Positions 51,791 to 60,749 of a stretch of DNA of 64,000 nucleotides are shown one piece after another. Within the stretch, counting starts at the first letter, position 1, and each line of letters opens with the position of its first letter. The stretch is from the NCBI GenBank assembly GCA_032027205.1, contig JAVSMN010000001.1, forward strand, positions 62,001 to 126,000, read 5' to 3'. Under the pieces are notes generated by a model. That model ran no database searches, was not told the DNA's origin, and worked only from the letters and a program-made list of their open reading frames with translations. Origin of the DNA: Zeimonas sp032027205 (GTDB lineage Bacteria > Pseudomonadota > Gammaproteobacteria > Burkholderiales > Burkholderiaceae_E). A program made the position numbers and the translations under genes.

Positions 51791-53194
51791 ATGGCCTACG
51801 CGCACACGATCGGCAATCGCGTCCACCGTTTCGACGACCTGAAGTCGCTGATGGCGAAAGCAACGCCGCTGCGTTCGGGCGACCGGTTGGCGGGCATCGC
51901 CGCACAATCGGCCGAGGAACGGATGGCGGCCCGCTTCGCGCTCGCCGAACTGGCGATGTCGACGTTCCTCGATGAAGCGCTGATCCCGTACGAGGACGAC
52001 GAGGTGACGCGGTTGATCGTCGACACGCACGATGTCGATGCGTTCGCCCCGGTGCGCCATCTCACGGTCGGCGACTTCCGCGACTGGCTGTTGTCCGATG
52101 CGGCAAACGAGACGTCGCTCGCCGCGCTCGCCCCCGGCCTCACGCCGGAGATGGTAGCGGCGGTCAGCAAGCTGATGCGCAACCAGGACCTGATCCTCGT
52201 CGCGCGCAAGTGCCGCGTCGTCACTCGTTTTCGCGACACGATCGGCCTGCCCGGGCGCCTGTCGGTGCGGCTGCAGCCGAATCATCCGACCGACGACGTC
52301 CGCGGCATCGCTGCGTCGATGCTCGACGGGCTGCTGTATGGCTGCGGCGACGCGGTGATCGGCATCAACCCGGCCGGCGACGGCCTTCCGGCGCTGGCAT
52401 CGCTGGTCGGCATGCTCGCCGACGTCATCGACCGTTACCAGATCCCTACGCAGGGCTGCGTGCTGACGCACGTGACGAATACGCTGCGAATGATCGAGGC
52501 CGGCGCGCCGGTCGATCTGGTGTTCCAGTCGGTGGCCGGTACCGAGAAAGCGAATGCCGCGTTCGGGGTCGATCTGGCGCTGCTGCGCGAGGCGCACGAC
52601 GCCGCGCGGTCGCTGAAGCGGGGAACGATCGGCGACAACGTGATGTATTTCGAGACCGGCCAGGGCTCGGCGCTGTCGGCCGGTGCGCACCACGACGTGG
52701 ACCAGCAGACCTGCGAAGCGCGCGCCTACGCGGTCGCGCGTGCGTTCGCGCCGCTGCTCGTGAACACCGTGGTCGGCTTCATCGGCCCGGAGTATCTGTA
52801 CGACGGCAAGCAGATCGTGCGGGCCGGCCTCGAAGATCACTTCTGCGGCAAGGTGCTCGGGCTGCCGCTGGGTTGCGACGTCTGCTACACGAACCACGCC
52901 GAGGCCGACTTCGACGACATGGACACGCTGCTGACGCTGCTCGGCGCCGCGGGCGTCACCTACGTGATGGGCGTGCCGGGCGCGGACGACGTGATGCTGA
53001 GCTACCAGAGCACGTCGTTCCACGACGCGCTCTACCTGCGCGAGCTGCTCGGCCTGCGGCGAGCACCCGAATTCGAAGCGTGGCTCGAACGCATCGGTGT
53101 CGCCGATTGCGCAGGCCGGTTGCTGCCGGTCGCTGCCGGTCATCGCCTGCTAAGCGGCATCGCTTCGGCTGCAGGAGCAGGAGACGAGCGGTGA
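51791..53194 (+). CDS. eutB: Ethanolamine ammonia-lyase large subunit
   Basis: 467 aa from ATG 51791. TIM-barrel subunit that binds ethanolamine with adenosylcobalamin held by the small subunit; features include GDRLAGIAAQS, RLQPNHPTDD, GCGDAVIGINPA, HVTNTLRMIEAGAPVDLVFQSVAGTE and FYETGQGSALSAGAHH-like YFETGQGSALS. Converts ethanolamine to acetaldehyde and ammonia. No microcompartment genes, eutA or eutR are adjacent. Confidence 0.95.
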   Translation: MAYAHTIGNRVHRFDDLKSLMAKATPLRSGDRLAGIAAQSAEERMAARFALAELAMSTFLDEALIPYEDDEVTRLIVDTHDVDAFAPVRHLTVGDFRDWLLSDAANETSLAALAPGLTPEMVAAVSKLMRNQDLILVARKCRVVTRFRDTIGLPGRLSVRLQPNHPTDDVRGIAASMLDGLLYGCGDAVIGINPAGDGLPALASLVGMLADVIDRYQIPTQGCVLTHVTNTLRMIEAGAPVDLVFQSVAGTEKANAAFGVDLALLREAHDAARSLKRGTIGDNVMYFETGQGSALSAGAHHDVDQQTCEARAYAVARAFAPLLVNTVVGFIGPEYLYDGKQIVRAGLEDHFCGKVLGLPLGCDVCYTNHAEADFDDMDTLLTLLGAAGVTYVMGVPGADDVMLSYQSTSFHDALYLRELLGLRRAPEFEAWLERIGVADCAGRLLPVAAGHRLLSGIASAAGAGDER

Positions 53195-53964
53195 ACGAGA
53201 TCGTGCAAAGCGACCCGTGGACCGAGCTGCGCCGGCACACCGCTGCCCGCATCGCGCTTGGACGATGCGGCGCGAGCTTGCCGAGCGCCGAGGTACTGCG
53301 CCTGGGGCTGGCGCACGCGCAGGCGCGCGACGCGGTCCACGTGGCGTTCGACGCCGACCGCGTGCGCGCCGAGCTCGCCGCGCACGGCTTCGACGTGCTC
53401 GAGGTACGCAGCGCGGCGCCCGATCGCACAGCCTACCTGCAGCAACCCGACCTAGGCAGGCGGTTGTCCGACCGCGATCGAGCCATGCTCGACCCGGCCT
53501 CTTGCGACGGCTGCGATGTGCTTTGCGTGGTCGGCGACGGACTGTCGGCGCCGGCGGTGCATCGACATGCGACCGCGCTGCTGCTCGAGTTGCGCGCGCG
53601 CTTCGAGGCCCTGCACCTGCGGCTCGGGCCGGTCGTGCTTGCGCATCAGGCGCGCGTCGCGATCGGCGACGAGATCGGCGAGCGGCTGCGCGCCGGACTC
53701 GTCGTACTCCTCGTCGGCGAGCGCCCTGGGCTCTCGTCGTTCGACAGCCTCGGCGCCTACCTGACGTGGCGACCGCGCGTCGGCCGCACGGACGCGGAGC
53801 GCAACTGCGTGTCGAACATTCGTCCCGAAGGGCTGGCCGCAGCGGAAGCCGCACGACGGATCGCGTGGCTGGTCGACGCGGCACGCCGGCTCGAGGCGAC
53901 CGGCGTTCGTCTCAAGGACGGCAGCGACGCGACGCGCGAGATCGGCGCGGCGAACGGAGGTTGA
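53191..53964 (+). CDS. eutC: Ethanolamine ammonia-lyase small subunit
   Basis: 257 aa from GTG 53191 (GGAGACGAGCG upstream), overlapping the eutB stop (GTGA). Family features: WTELRRHTAARIALGRCGASLP, LAHAQARDAVH, GDGLSAPAVHRH, GERPGLSSFDSLGAYLTW and RNCVSNIRPEGL. Holds the base-on/base-off cobalamin with EutB. Confidence 0.95.
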   Translation: MNEIVQSDPWTELRRHTAARIALGRCGASLPSAEVLRLGLAHAQARDAVHVAFDADRVRAELAAHGFDVLEVRSAAPDRTAYLQQPDLGRRLSDRDRAMLDPASCDGCDVLCVVGDGLSAPAVHRHATALLLELRARFEALHLRLGPVVLAHQARVAIGDEIGERLRAGLVVLLVGERPGLSSFDSLGAYLTWRPRVGRTDAERNCVSNIRPEGLAAAEAARRIAWLVDAARRLEATGVRLKDGSDATREIGAANGG

Positions 53965-54008
53965 CCGGGGGCGGGATCGGGTGAGCCGCACAGGCAGTCC
54001 GTGAGATA

Positions 54009-54024
54009 CTGTTCATCTATACAG
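54009..54024 (+). promoter_or_regulatory. LexA (SOS) box at dnaE2
   Basis: CTGTTCATCTATACAG, an exact CTGT-N8-ACAG match within TACTGT...ACAGTA, ending 1 nt before the first ATG of dnaE2. It could overlap a -10 (TATACA, 54018-54023). Confidence 0.9.
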
Positions 54025-54025
54025 T

Positions 54026-57000
54026 ATGCTGCACAGCCGCACCGTGCTCCCCCGCTACGCCGAACTGCACTGCGCCTCGAACTTCTCGTTCCTGCGCGGC
54101 GCCTCGCATCCCGAAGAGCTCGTCGAGCGCGCGCAGGCACTCGGCTATTCGGCGCTCGCCATCACCGACGAGTGCTCGCTCGCCGGCGTCGTGCGCGCGC
54201 ATCTGCGCGCGCGCGACACCGGGTTGCCGCTCGTCGTCGGCGCCCAGTTCTCGTTGCACGACGCCTTCGGCGACGATGCGCGTCTGGTGCTGCTCGCCAC
54301 CACGCGCAACGGCTACGGCAACCTCTCCGAGCTGATCACACGCGCGCGCATGCGCGCCGGCAAGGGCAGCTACCGCCTGCTCGTCGAGGACCTGAGCGCA
54401 GGCCTCGACGAGTGCCTGGCGCTGCTGGTTCCCTCGTCCGCCGTCGCCGTCGATGGGCCGGGCGCCGAGCCGGCAGCCGACCGCCTGCAGCAGCAGGCGC
54501 GCTTCCTTCGCGAACGTTTCGACGGCCGCTGCTGGCTCGGCGTTCCGCTGCTCGTGCGCGGCCACGATGCGGCATTGCTCGAAGCCACGCGACGCATCTC
54601 CGAAACAATCAGCCTGCCGCGCACGGCCGTCGGCGACGTGCTGTGCCACCTGCGCTCGCGCAAGGCGCTGCAGGACACGCTCACCGCGATCCGGCTGAAC
54701 ACGCCGCTGAAGTCGCTCGGCTACGCGCTCGCGTCGAATGCCGAGCAGCATCTGAGGAGCCGCCTGCGCCTGGCGCGGTTGTATCCGCGCGAGCTGCTCG
54801 ACGAGACGGTCAGGATCGCCGAGCGCTGCCGCTTCTCGCTCGACGAGTTGCGCTACGAATATCCGCAGGAGATCGTCCCGCCCGGACACACGCCGGCGAG
54901 CTGGCTGCGCACGCTCGCCTTCGAGGGCCTGCCGTCGCGTTATCCGGCTGGCACGCCGCAGAAGGTGCTCGAACAGGTCGAGCGCGAGCTCGCGCTGATC
55001 GCCGAGCTGAACTACGAGCCCTATTTCCTCACGGTGGCCGACATCGTGCGCTTCGCGCGCAGCCGCGGCATCCTGTGCCAGGGGCGGGGCTCGGCGGCGA
55101 ACTCGGCGGTCTGCTACTGCCTGGGCATCACCGAAGTCGATCCGGCGCGCGCGAGCGTGCTCTTCGAGCGCTTCATCAGCCGCGAGCGCAACGAGCCGCC
55201 CGACATAGACGTCGATTTCGAGCACCAGCGTCGCGAGGAGGTCATCCAGTACCTCTACGAGAAATACGGCCGCGATCGCGCGGCGCTCACCGCCACCGTC
55301 ATCAGCTACCGCTCGCGCTCGGCGCTGCGCGACGTGGGACGCGCGCTGGGCATCGATGCGCGACGCATCGAGCAGCTCGCGCGCGGACATTCGTGGTGGG
55401 ACGCCGGCATGCAACCGGCTCGATTGCGCGAGGCGGGCTTCGACCCCGGATCGCGCGTCGCGCGCCAGTGGCTCGAGCTGGCGTCGACGCTGCGCGGCTT
55501 TCCGCGCCACCTGTCGCAGCACACCGGCGGCTTCGTCATCGCGCGCGACCGGCTCACGCGGCTCGTGCCGGTGGAGAACGCGGCGATGGCCGATCGCAGC
55601 GTCATTGAATGGGACAAGGACGATCTCGATGCACTCGGACTGCTGAAGGTGGACGTGCTCGCGCTCGGCATGCTGAGCGCGATCCGGCGCGCGCTCGAGT
55701 TCATCGGCAAGCGGCGCGACTGCAGTTTCCGTATCCAGGACGTCCCGGCCGAAGATCCGTCCACCTACGAGATGATCGCGCGCGCCGACACGGTCGGCGT
55801 GTTCCAGATCGAGTCGCGCGCACAGATGAGCATGCTGCCGCGATTGAATCCGCGCTGCTTCTACGATCTCGTCGTCGAGGTCGCGATCGTGCGTCCCGGT
55901 CCGATCCAGGGTGGCATGGTGCATCCGTACCTGCGCCGTCGGCAGGGCCTGGAGCCCGTCGTCTATCCGCGCGACGAGATCCGCCCCGCGCTCGAGCGCA
56001 CGCTCGGCGTGCCGATCTTCCAGGAACAGGTGATGCAGATCGCGATGCTCGCCGCCGGCTTCTCGGGCGGCGAGGCCGACGCGCTGCGTCGCGCGATGGC
56101 GGCATGGCGCCGGCGCGGCGGGCTCGAGCCCTTCGAGCAGCGCGTCGTCGACGGCATGATGGCGCGCGGCTACGACCGGGATTTCGCCGAAGCGATCTTC
56201 CGCCAGATCCAGGGCTTCGGCGAATACGGCTTCCCCGAGAGCCACGCGGCGAGCTTCGCGCTGCTCGTCTACGTGTCGAGCTGGATCAAGCGGCACGAAC
56301 CCGCAGCGTTCCTTGCCGCGCTGCTGAACAGCCAGCCGATGGGCTTCTATGCGCCGGCGCAGTTGGTGCGCGACGCGCGCGAGCATGGCATCGAGGTGCG
56401 CGGCGTCGACGTGCTGGCGAGCGAGGTCGACAGCACGCTCGAGGAACGCTTCGACGACGAGGCGGAGTTCGACGACGAGCCCGATGCTGTGTCATGCGAG
56501 CAGCCGTCCCCGATCGCGCGCCACGGACAAATTGCCTATCGCGCGCCCTCGGACGGCAGCGCGATCGATCGTCGCCCGCAGCCCGCGGTGCGCCTGGGGC
56601 TGAACCGGGTGCGCGGCCTGCCGCAGGCGGCCGCCGAAAGCATCGTCGCCGCGCGCGAGGCACGCCGCCGCGAACGCGGCGAGACCCGCTTCGCATTCGA
56701 CAGCGTAGAGGATCTCGCCCGCGAGGCCGGGCTCGATGCGCGCGCGCTGAACGCGCTCGCGCAGGCCGACGCGTTGCGCATGCTCGCCGGCCATCGCGCG
56801 CAGGCGCACTGGGAAGCCGCGGCGATCCGGCCGATGCCGAAGCTGCTCGCCGAAGCGCGCTTCGACGAAACGCCGGCGCGCCTGCCGGCCCTGTCGGAAG
56901 CGCGCGAGATCGTCGCCGACTATCGCGGACTGGGCATCCCGATGCACCGCCACCCGCTCGCGCTGCTGCGCGAGCGACTCTCACGCCATCGCATAGCCAC

Positions 57001-57325
57001 GTCGGAAGCGCTGCGCGCATTCCCCGACGGACGCCTCGCGCGCGCCAGCGGTCTCGTCACGCACCGACAACGCCCCGACACGGCGTCGGGCACGATCTTC
57101 GTCACGCTCGAGGACGAAACCGGAACCGTCAACGTGATCGTCTGGCCCGACGTCTTCGAGCGCCATCGCAGCGCCGTGCTCGCATCGAAGCTGATGACCG
57201 TCTATGGTCGCTGGCAGCGCGATGCGGAAACCGGCGGCCAGGTGCGCCATCTGCTCGCGCAGAAGGTCGTCGATCACACGCGGTGGCTGGGGGAACTGGA
57301 AGTGTCGAGCCGGGATTTTCGGTGA
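54026..57325 (+). CDS. dnaE2: Error-prone DNA polymerase DnaE2
   Basis: 1099 aa from ATG 54026. PHP domain (YAELHCASNFSFLRGAS), C-family polymerase with PPDIDVDFEHQRREE and GRGSAANSAVCYCLG, GIP-type helix-hairpin-helix and a C-terminal OB fold (SGLVTHRQRPDTASGTIFVTLEDETGTVNVIVWPD). Length and motifs are those of DnaE2 rather than DnaE1. Works with ImuA/ImuB in translesion synthesis. The start is odd: the SOS box leaves no room for a ribosome site, so the message may be leaderless or begin at GTG 54044. Confidence 0.95.
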   Translation: MLHSRTVLPRYAELHCASNFSFLRGASHPEELVERAQALGYSALAITDECSLAGVVRAHLRARDTGLPLVVGAQFSLHDAFGDDARLVLLATTRNGYGNLSELITRARMRAGKGSYRLLVEDLSAGLDECLALLVPSSAVAVDGPGAEPAADRLQQQARFLRERFDGRCWLGVPLLVRGHDAALLEATRRISETISLPRTAVGDVLCHLRSRKALQDTLTAIRLNTPLKSLGYALASNAEQHLRSRLRLARLYPRELLDETVRIAERCRFSLDELRYEYPQEIVPPGHTPASWLRTLAFEGLPSRYPAGTPQKVLEQVERELALIAELNYEPYFLTVADIVRFARSRGILCQGRGSAANSAVCYCLGITEVDPARASVLFERFISRERNEPPDIDVDFEHQRREEVIQYLYEKYGRDRAALTATVISYRSRSALRDVGRALGIDARRIEQLARGHSWWDAGMQPARLREAGFDPGSRVARQWLELASTLRGFPRHLSQHTGGFVIARDRLTRLVPVENAAMADRSVIEWDKDDLDALGLLKVDVLALGMLSAIRRALEFIGKRRDCSFRIQDVPAEDPSTYEMIARADTVGVFQIESRAQMSMLPRLNPRCFYDLVVEVAIVRPGPIQGGMVHPYLRRRQGLEPVVYPRDEIRPALERTLGVPIFQEQVMQIAMLAAGFSGGEADALRRAMAAWRRRGGLEPFEQRVVDGMMARGYDRDFAEAIFRQIQGFGEYGFPESHAASFALLVYVSSWIKRHEPAAFLAALLNSQPMGFYAPAQLVRDAREHGIEVRGVDVLASEVDSTLEERFDDEAEFDDEPDAVSCEQPSPIARHGQIAYRAPSDGSAIDRRPQPAVRLGLNRVRGLPQAAAESIVAAREARRRERGETRFAFDSVEDLAREAGLDARALNALAQADALRMLAGHRAQAHWEAAAIRPMPKLLAEARFDETPARLPALSEAREIVADYRGLGIPMHRHPLALLRERLSRHRIATSEALRAFPDGRLARASGLVTHRQRPDTASGTIFVTLEDETGTVNVIVWPDVFERHRSAVLASKLMTVYGRWQRDAETGGQVRHLLAQKVVDHTRWLGELEVSSRDFR

Positions 57326-57336
57326 AGGTCCCTTCT

Positions 57337-58092
57337 CTATCTCCGGAGCCGATTGACAGCCCACCCCATGAATGCCGACGCCCCTGCAGCGATGGAGAAC
57401 GCAACGAAGTTCGCAGCACCTGCATCGAGCAGGGACACAAGCGCGACGAAAAACGTGACGAAACCCACGAGCCCGATCGCGAATCCGCGCAACAGCGTTA
57501 CGGTAGCGGCATGCCCGTAGGCGGGAAGCGTGAAGCTCGGCAGGATGCTGCCGCTGATCGGCCATGCAAGCAGCAGCCCACTCACCACTGCGGGCACGTG
57601 CTGTGCGCTGAGCACGACGGCGGCGGCAAGCAGGAAGGTCGCGACGACGCGCATCGTGATCTCCTGGCGCGGCACCGGCACCGCGCCGACAGCCGCCGGC
57701 ACGCGCGGCATCGCGCGCAACGCGACGAAGGGCCCGGCGATCGCCAACGCAATCTGCGCCGCGCCCGGCATCCACGAGGCAGTCGTGACGGCGCCCACCG
57801 TGAAGAAAGCCATCGCCGCGCCGGCCAGGCAAGCCCACCACCGCCACCGACGCGACAACCAGGCGAAGGTGACGATGTGCGCGATTGCGGCCGGGCACGC
57901 GGCGAGCGTCGCGCGCCCAATGCCTTCGATCTCGACGGGCGCAAGCTCGAACATCAGCGCGGCGATGATGGGCGCCGCGATCACCGGGAACCCGGACAAC
58001 AGGCCCGCGACGCCATGGCCGAAGCGGCGCGAAGCGAGCGTGGCGAGCAGGATCGAAGTCGGCGCGAGCGCGAGCTTCAGCAGGACGATCAT
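57337..58092 (-). CDS. Integral membrane protein, paralog 1
   Basis: 251 aa from ATG 58092; about eight membrane helices. Signature stretches LAPTSILLATLASRRFGHGVAGLLSGFPVI, QHVPAVVSGLLLAWPISGSILPSFTLPAYGH and ATVTLLRG. I do not recognise a named family. Very similar to the protein at 62781-63527. The two copies flank the TRAP cluster, both on the minus strand. Confidence 0.8.
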   Translation of the reverse strand: MIVLLKLALAPTSILLATLASRRFGHGVAGLLSGFPVIAAPIIAALMFELAPVEIEGIGRATLAACPAAIAHIVTFAWLSRRWRWWACLAGAAMAFFTVGAVTTASWMPGAAQIALAIAGPFVALRAMPRVPAAVGAVPVPRQEITMRVVATFLLAAAVVLSAQHVPAVVSGLLLAWPISGSILPSFTLPAYGHAATVTLLRGFAIGLVGFVTFFVALVSLLDAGAANFVAFSIAAGASAFMGWAVNRLRR

Positions 58093-58184
58093 GGGGAATT
58101 TCACGGGCCTGCGCGACAGCGGGCCGGACCAGGCGCGGTGCAACGCGCATGATAAGAGACGGAAACGAAAACAAGCCACGACCG

Positions 58185-59006
58185 ATGAACGAGCACATCG
58201 CACCGAACACGCACAGCCCGGTAGCGGCCGAACCCGAATCGCGGCGTTGTCGACGCGCGATCCGCGACGGCCGGCATCGCGGCCCCACCGCCGGCTTGGC
58301 GCCGGGCTACGTGCAGGCGAACCTGATGATCCTGCCGCAGCCACTGGCCGCCGAGTTCCTGCTCTTCGCCCAGCGCAACCCGAAGCCGTGCCCGGTGCTC
58401 GCCGTGGGCGATCCCGGCGAGTTCACGCTGCCGGCGCTCGGCAACGACCTCGACCTGCGCACCGACCTGCCCCGTTACCGCGTCTGGCACAACGGCGAAC
58501 TCGTCGACGAACCCGACGATCTGCTGCGAGTCTGGCGCGAGGACCTCGTCGCCTTCGCAATCGGCTGCTCCTTCTCGTTCGAGGAGGCGCTGATCGCGGA
58601 CGGCATCGAGGTGCGGCACATTGCGCTGGGCACGAACGTACCCATGTATCGGACAAACGTTCCCACGACGGGAACGGCAAGACTGCATGGTCCGCTCGTC
58701 GTGTCCATGCGCCCGATGAAGGCGGCCGACGTGATCCGCGCGGTGCAGATCACTTCGCGCTTTCCTTCGGTCCACGGAGCGCCAGTTCATCTAGGCGACC
58801 CCGCGCTCATCGGCATCGATGACCTGATGCGACCCGACTACGGCGATCCGCCGTCGATGCACGAAGGCGAGATCCCGGTGTTCTGGGCCTGCGGCGTGAC
58901 GCCGCAGTCAATCATCCGTACCGTGCGTCCCGAGTTCAGCATCACGCACGCACCGGGCCACATGCTGATCACCGACGTGCCCAACGCGCGCCTCGCGGCG
59001 TTCTGA
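58185..59006 (+). CDS. DUF1445 putative hydro-lyase
   Basis: 273 aa from ATG 58185 (an in-frame ATG at 58149 is possible). DUF1445 family: GYVQANLMILP, FLLFAQRNPKPCPVL, AFAIGCSFSFEEAL, TNVPMYRTN, GDPALIGIDDLMRPDYGD and FWACGVTPQ. Related enzymes include mitochondrial D-glutamate cyclase. First enzyme gene next to the TRAP transporter, suggesting it acts on the imported acid. Confidence 0.88.
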   Translation: MNEHIAPNTHSPVAAEPESRRCRRAIRDGRHRGPTAGLAPGYVQANLMILPQPLAAEFLLFAQRNPKPCPVLAVGDPGEFTLPALGNDLDLRTDLPRYRVWHNGELVDEPDDLLRVWREDLVAFAIGCSFSFEEALIADGIEVRHIALGTNVPMYRTNVPTTGTARLHGPLVVSMRPMKAADVIRAVQITSRFPSVHGAPVHLGDPALIGIDDLMRPDYGDPPSMHEGEIPVFWACGVTPQSIIRTVRPEFSITHAPGHMLITDVPNARLAAF

Positions 59007-59073
59007 GGTTCTGCTGAAGCATCCATTGATCTATGGCATCGTGACTGCTTCGTTTTCGTCCAGGAGGCTTCCC

Positions 59074-60132
59074 ATGAAGAAAACACTGCTCACGTGCCTC
59101 GCGCTGGGCGCGATGCTCGCCGCCGCACCCACCATCGCACAGCAGAAGGTGAGTGCGCTACCCAAGACGCAGGTGCAGGTCGTCGGCGGGCTGAGCAACC
59201 TCACCGCGTACCAGAACTTCGAGCAGCCGTTCTGGACGAAGACGGTCCCCGAATTGTCCGATGGCCAGGTAACTGCGACGATCAAGGGATTCAACGAGAT
59301 GGGCTTGAAGGGCCCGGAGATCATGCGCCTGATCGGTCAGGGCGTGATCCCGATCGGAACGGCGACGCTCGCCTATTTCGCCAGCGACGATGCGATCAAC
59401 GAAGCGATCGACCTCGCCGGCATTGCGCCGAACGTGAAGGTCGCCCGCGAGGTGACCAACGCTTTCGAGCCGGTCTACGAACGCTACTACGAGAAGAGCG
59501 GCGTGAAGGTGCTCGGGCTGTCGACCTATCCCGGGCAGGTATTGTTCTGCAACGCGCCCATCTCGGGTCTCGCGGACATCCGCGGAAAGAAGGTTCGAAC
59601 CAGCAGTCGCACCACCGGCGAGTTCGTGCAGGCGCTCGGCGGCTCCAGCGTCACGCTGCCCTTCGGCGACGTCGTCCCTGCGCTGCAGAACGGCGTCGTC
59701 GACTGCGCGATCACCGGATCGATGTCCGGCTACTCGGCTAAGTGGTACGAGGTCAGCACCCACCTGTACGCGCTGCCGATCAACTGGAACCAGCAGATCC
59801 ACGCGGCGAACCTGGCGTACTGGAACAAGCTCGATCCGAAAGTGCAGGACTTCCTGCAGAAGAACATCCGCGTCATGATCGACGCGATCTGGGATGACGC
59901 GGCGAAGGAAACGCAGCGGGGCTACGACTGCAATACGGGCGCGCAGGCCTGCGACCTGCCGGTCAAGGGCAAGATGAAGCTCGTCGAGCCTACCGAGGCC
60001 GACCGCGCGCTGCTGAAGAAGATCACGGCCGAGACCATCGTTCCCAAATGGGCCAGTCGGTGCTCCGCCGAGTGCGTAAAGGAGTGGAACGCCACCGTCG
60101 GCAAGTTGCTCGACATCACCGCCAAGAAATGA
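59074..60132 (+). CDS. TRAP transporter solute-binding protein (DctP family)
   Basis: 352 aa from ATG 59074 (AGGAGGC upstream). Signal peptide to about residue 24 (TIAQQ), then DctP fold with RTSSRTTGEFVQALGGSSVTLPFGDVVPALQNGVVDCAITG, containing the Arg that usually binds a carboxylate. Ligand is therefore probably an organic acid; identity unknown. Confidence 0.93.
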   Translation: MKKTLLTCLALGAMLAAAPTIAQQKVSALPKTQVQVVGGLSNLTAYQNFEQPFWTKTVPELSDGQVTATIKGFNEMGLKGPEIMRLIGQGVIPIGTATLAYFASDDAINEAIDLAGIAPNVKVAREVTNAFEPVYERYYEKSGVKVLGLSTYPGQVLFCNAPISGLADIRGKKVRTSSRTTGEFVQALGGSSVTLPFGDVVPALQNGVVDCAITGSMSGYSAKWYEVSTHLYALPINWNQQIHAANLAYWNKLDPKVQDFLQKNIRVMIDAIWDDAAKETQRGYDCNTGAQACDLPVKGKMKLVEPTEADRALLKKITAETIVPKWASRCSAECVKEWNATVGKLLDITAKK

Positions 60133-60749
60133 ACTCGCGCCCGGCGCCCGGATCGCTCGAACGCCTGCTGCGGCTCGCAACACGGCTGTCGCACGCAGCG
60201 GTCTGGGTCGCCGGAGCGCTGACGCTGGCCAGCGCAATCTACGTCTCGATCGACGTGGTGACGCGCAAGTTCTTCGGCTTCTACCTCGGGGGATCCGACG
60301 AGCTCTCGGGCTACGCCTTCGCGATCAGCATTTCGTGGGCGCTGTCCTTTGCGACGCTGCAGCGCGCGAACATCCGCATCGACGTGGTTTACCGCCTGCT
60401 GCCGGTGCGCGTCGGCGCGGTGCTCGACTGGCTTTCGCTGGTCGCACTCGGCGTCTTCATCGCCTTCTGGACACGCTACGCATACGAGGTCGCGTCGACG
60501 TCGTGGGAGCGCGGCTCGACGGCGAACACGATCCTCGCCACGCCGCTGTGGATTCCGCAGTTCCTCTGGGTGGCCGGGCTCGCCTGGCTGTGCGTCGTGC
60601 TCGCGCTGATGCTGCTTCGCTCGTGCGTCGCGCTCGTGTACGGCGATCTCGCCGCCGTGCACGCGATCTGCGGAATCCGCTCCACGGAGGAGGAAGCCGC
60701 CGAGGAAGCACAGGCCGGCGAGCGCCTGGCGCTCGGAGAGCGCACGTGA
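60129..60749 (+). CDS. TRAP transporter small permease (DctQ family)
   Basis: 206 aa, ATG overlapping the DctP stop. Four membrane helices with the family features IDVVTRKFFGFYLGGSDELSGYAFAISISWAL and LATPLWIPQFLWV. Couples the binding protein to the large permease. The acidic C-terminal tail (EEEAAEEAQAGE) is long. Confidence 0.92.
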   Translation: MNSRPAPGSLERLLRLATRLSHAAVWVAGALTLASAIYVSIDVVTRKFFGFYLGGSDELSGYAFAISISWALSFATLQRANIRIDVVYRLLPVRVGAVLDWLSLVALGVFIAFWTRYAYEVASTSWERGSTANTILATPLWIPQFLWVAGLAWLCVVLALMLLRSCVALVYGDLAAVHAICGIRSTEEEAAEEAQAGERLALGERT

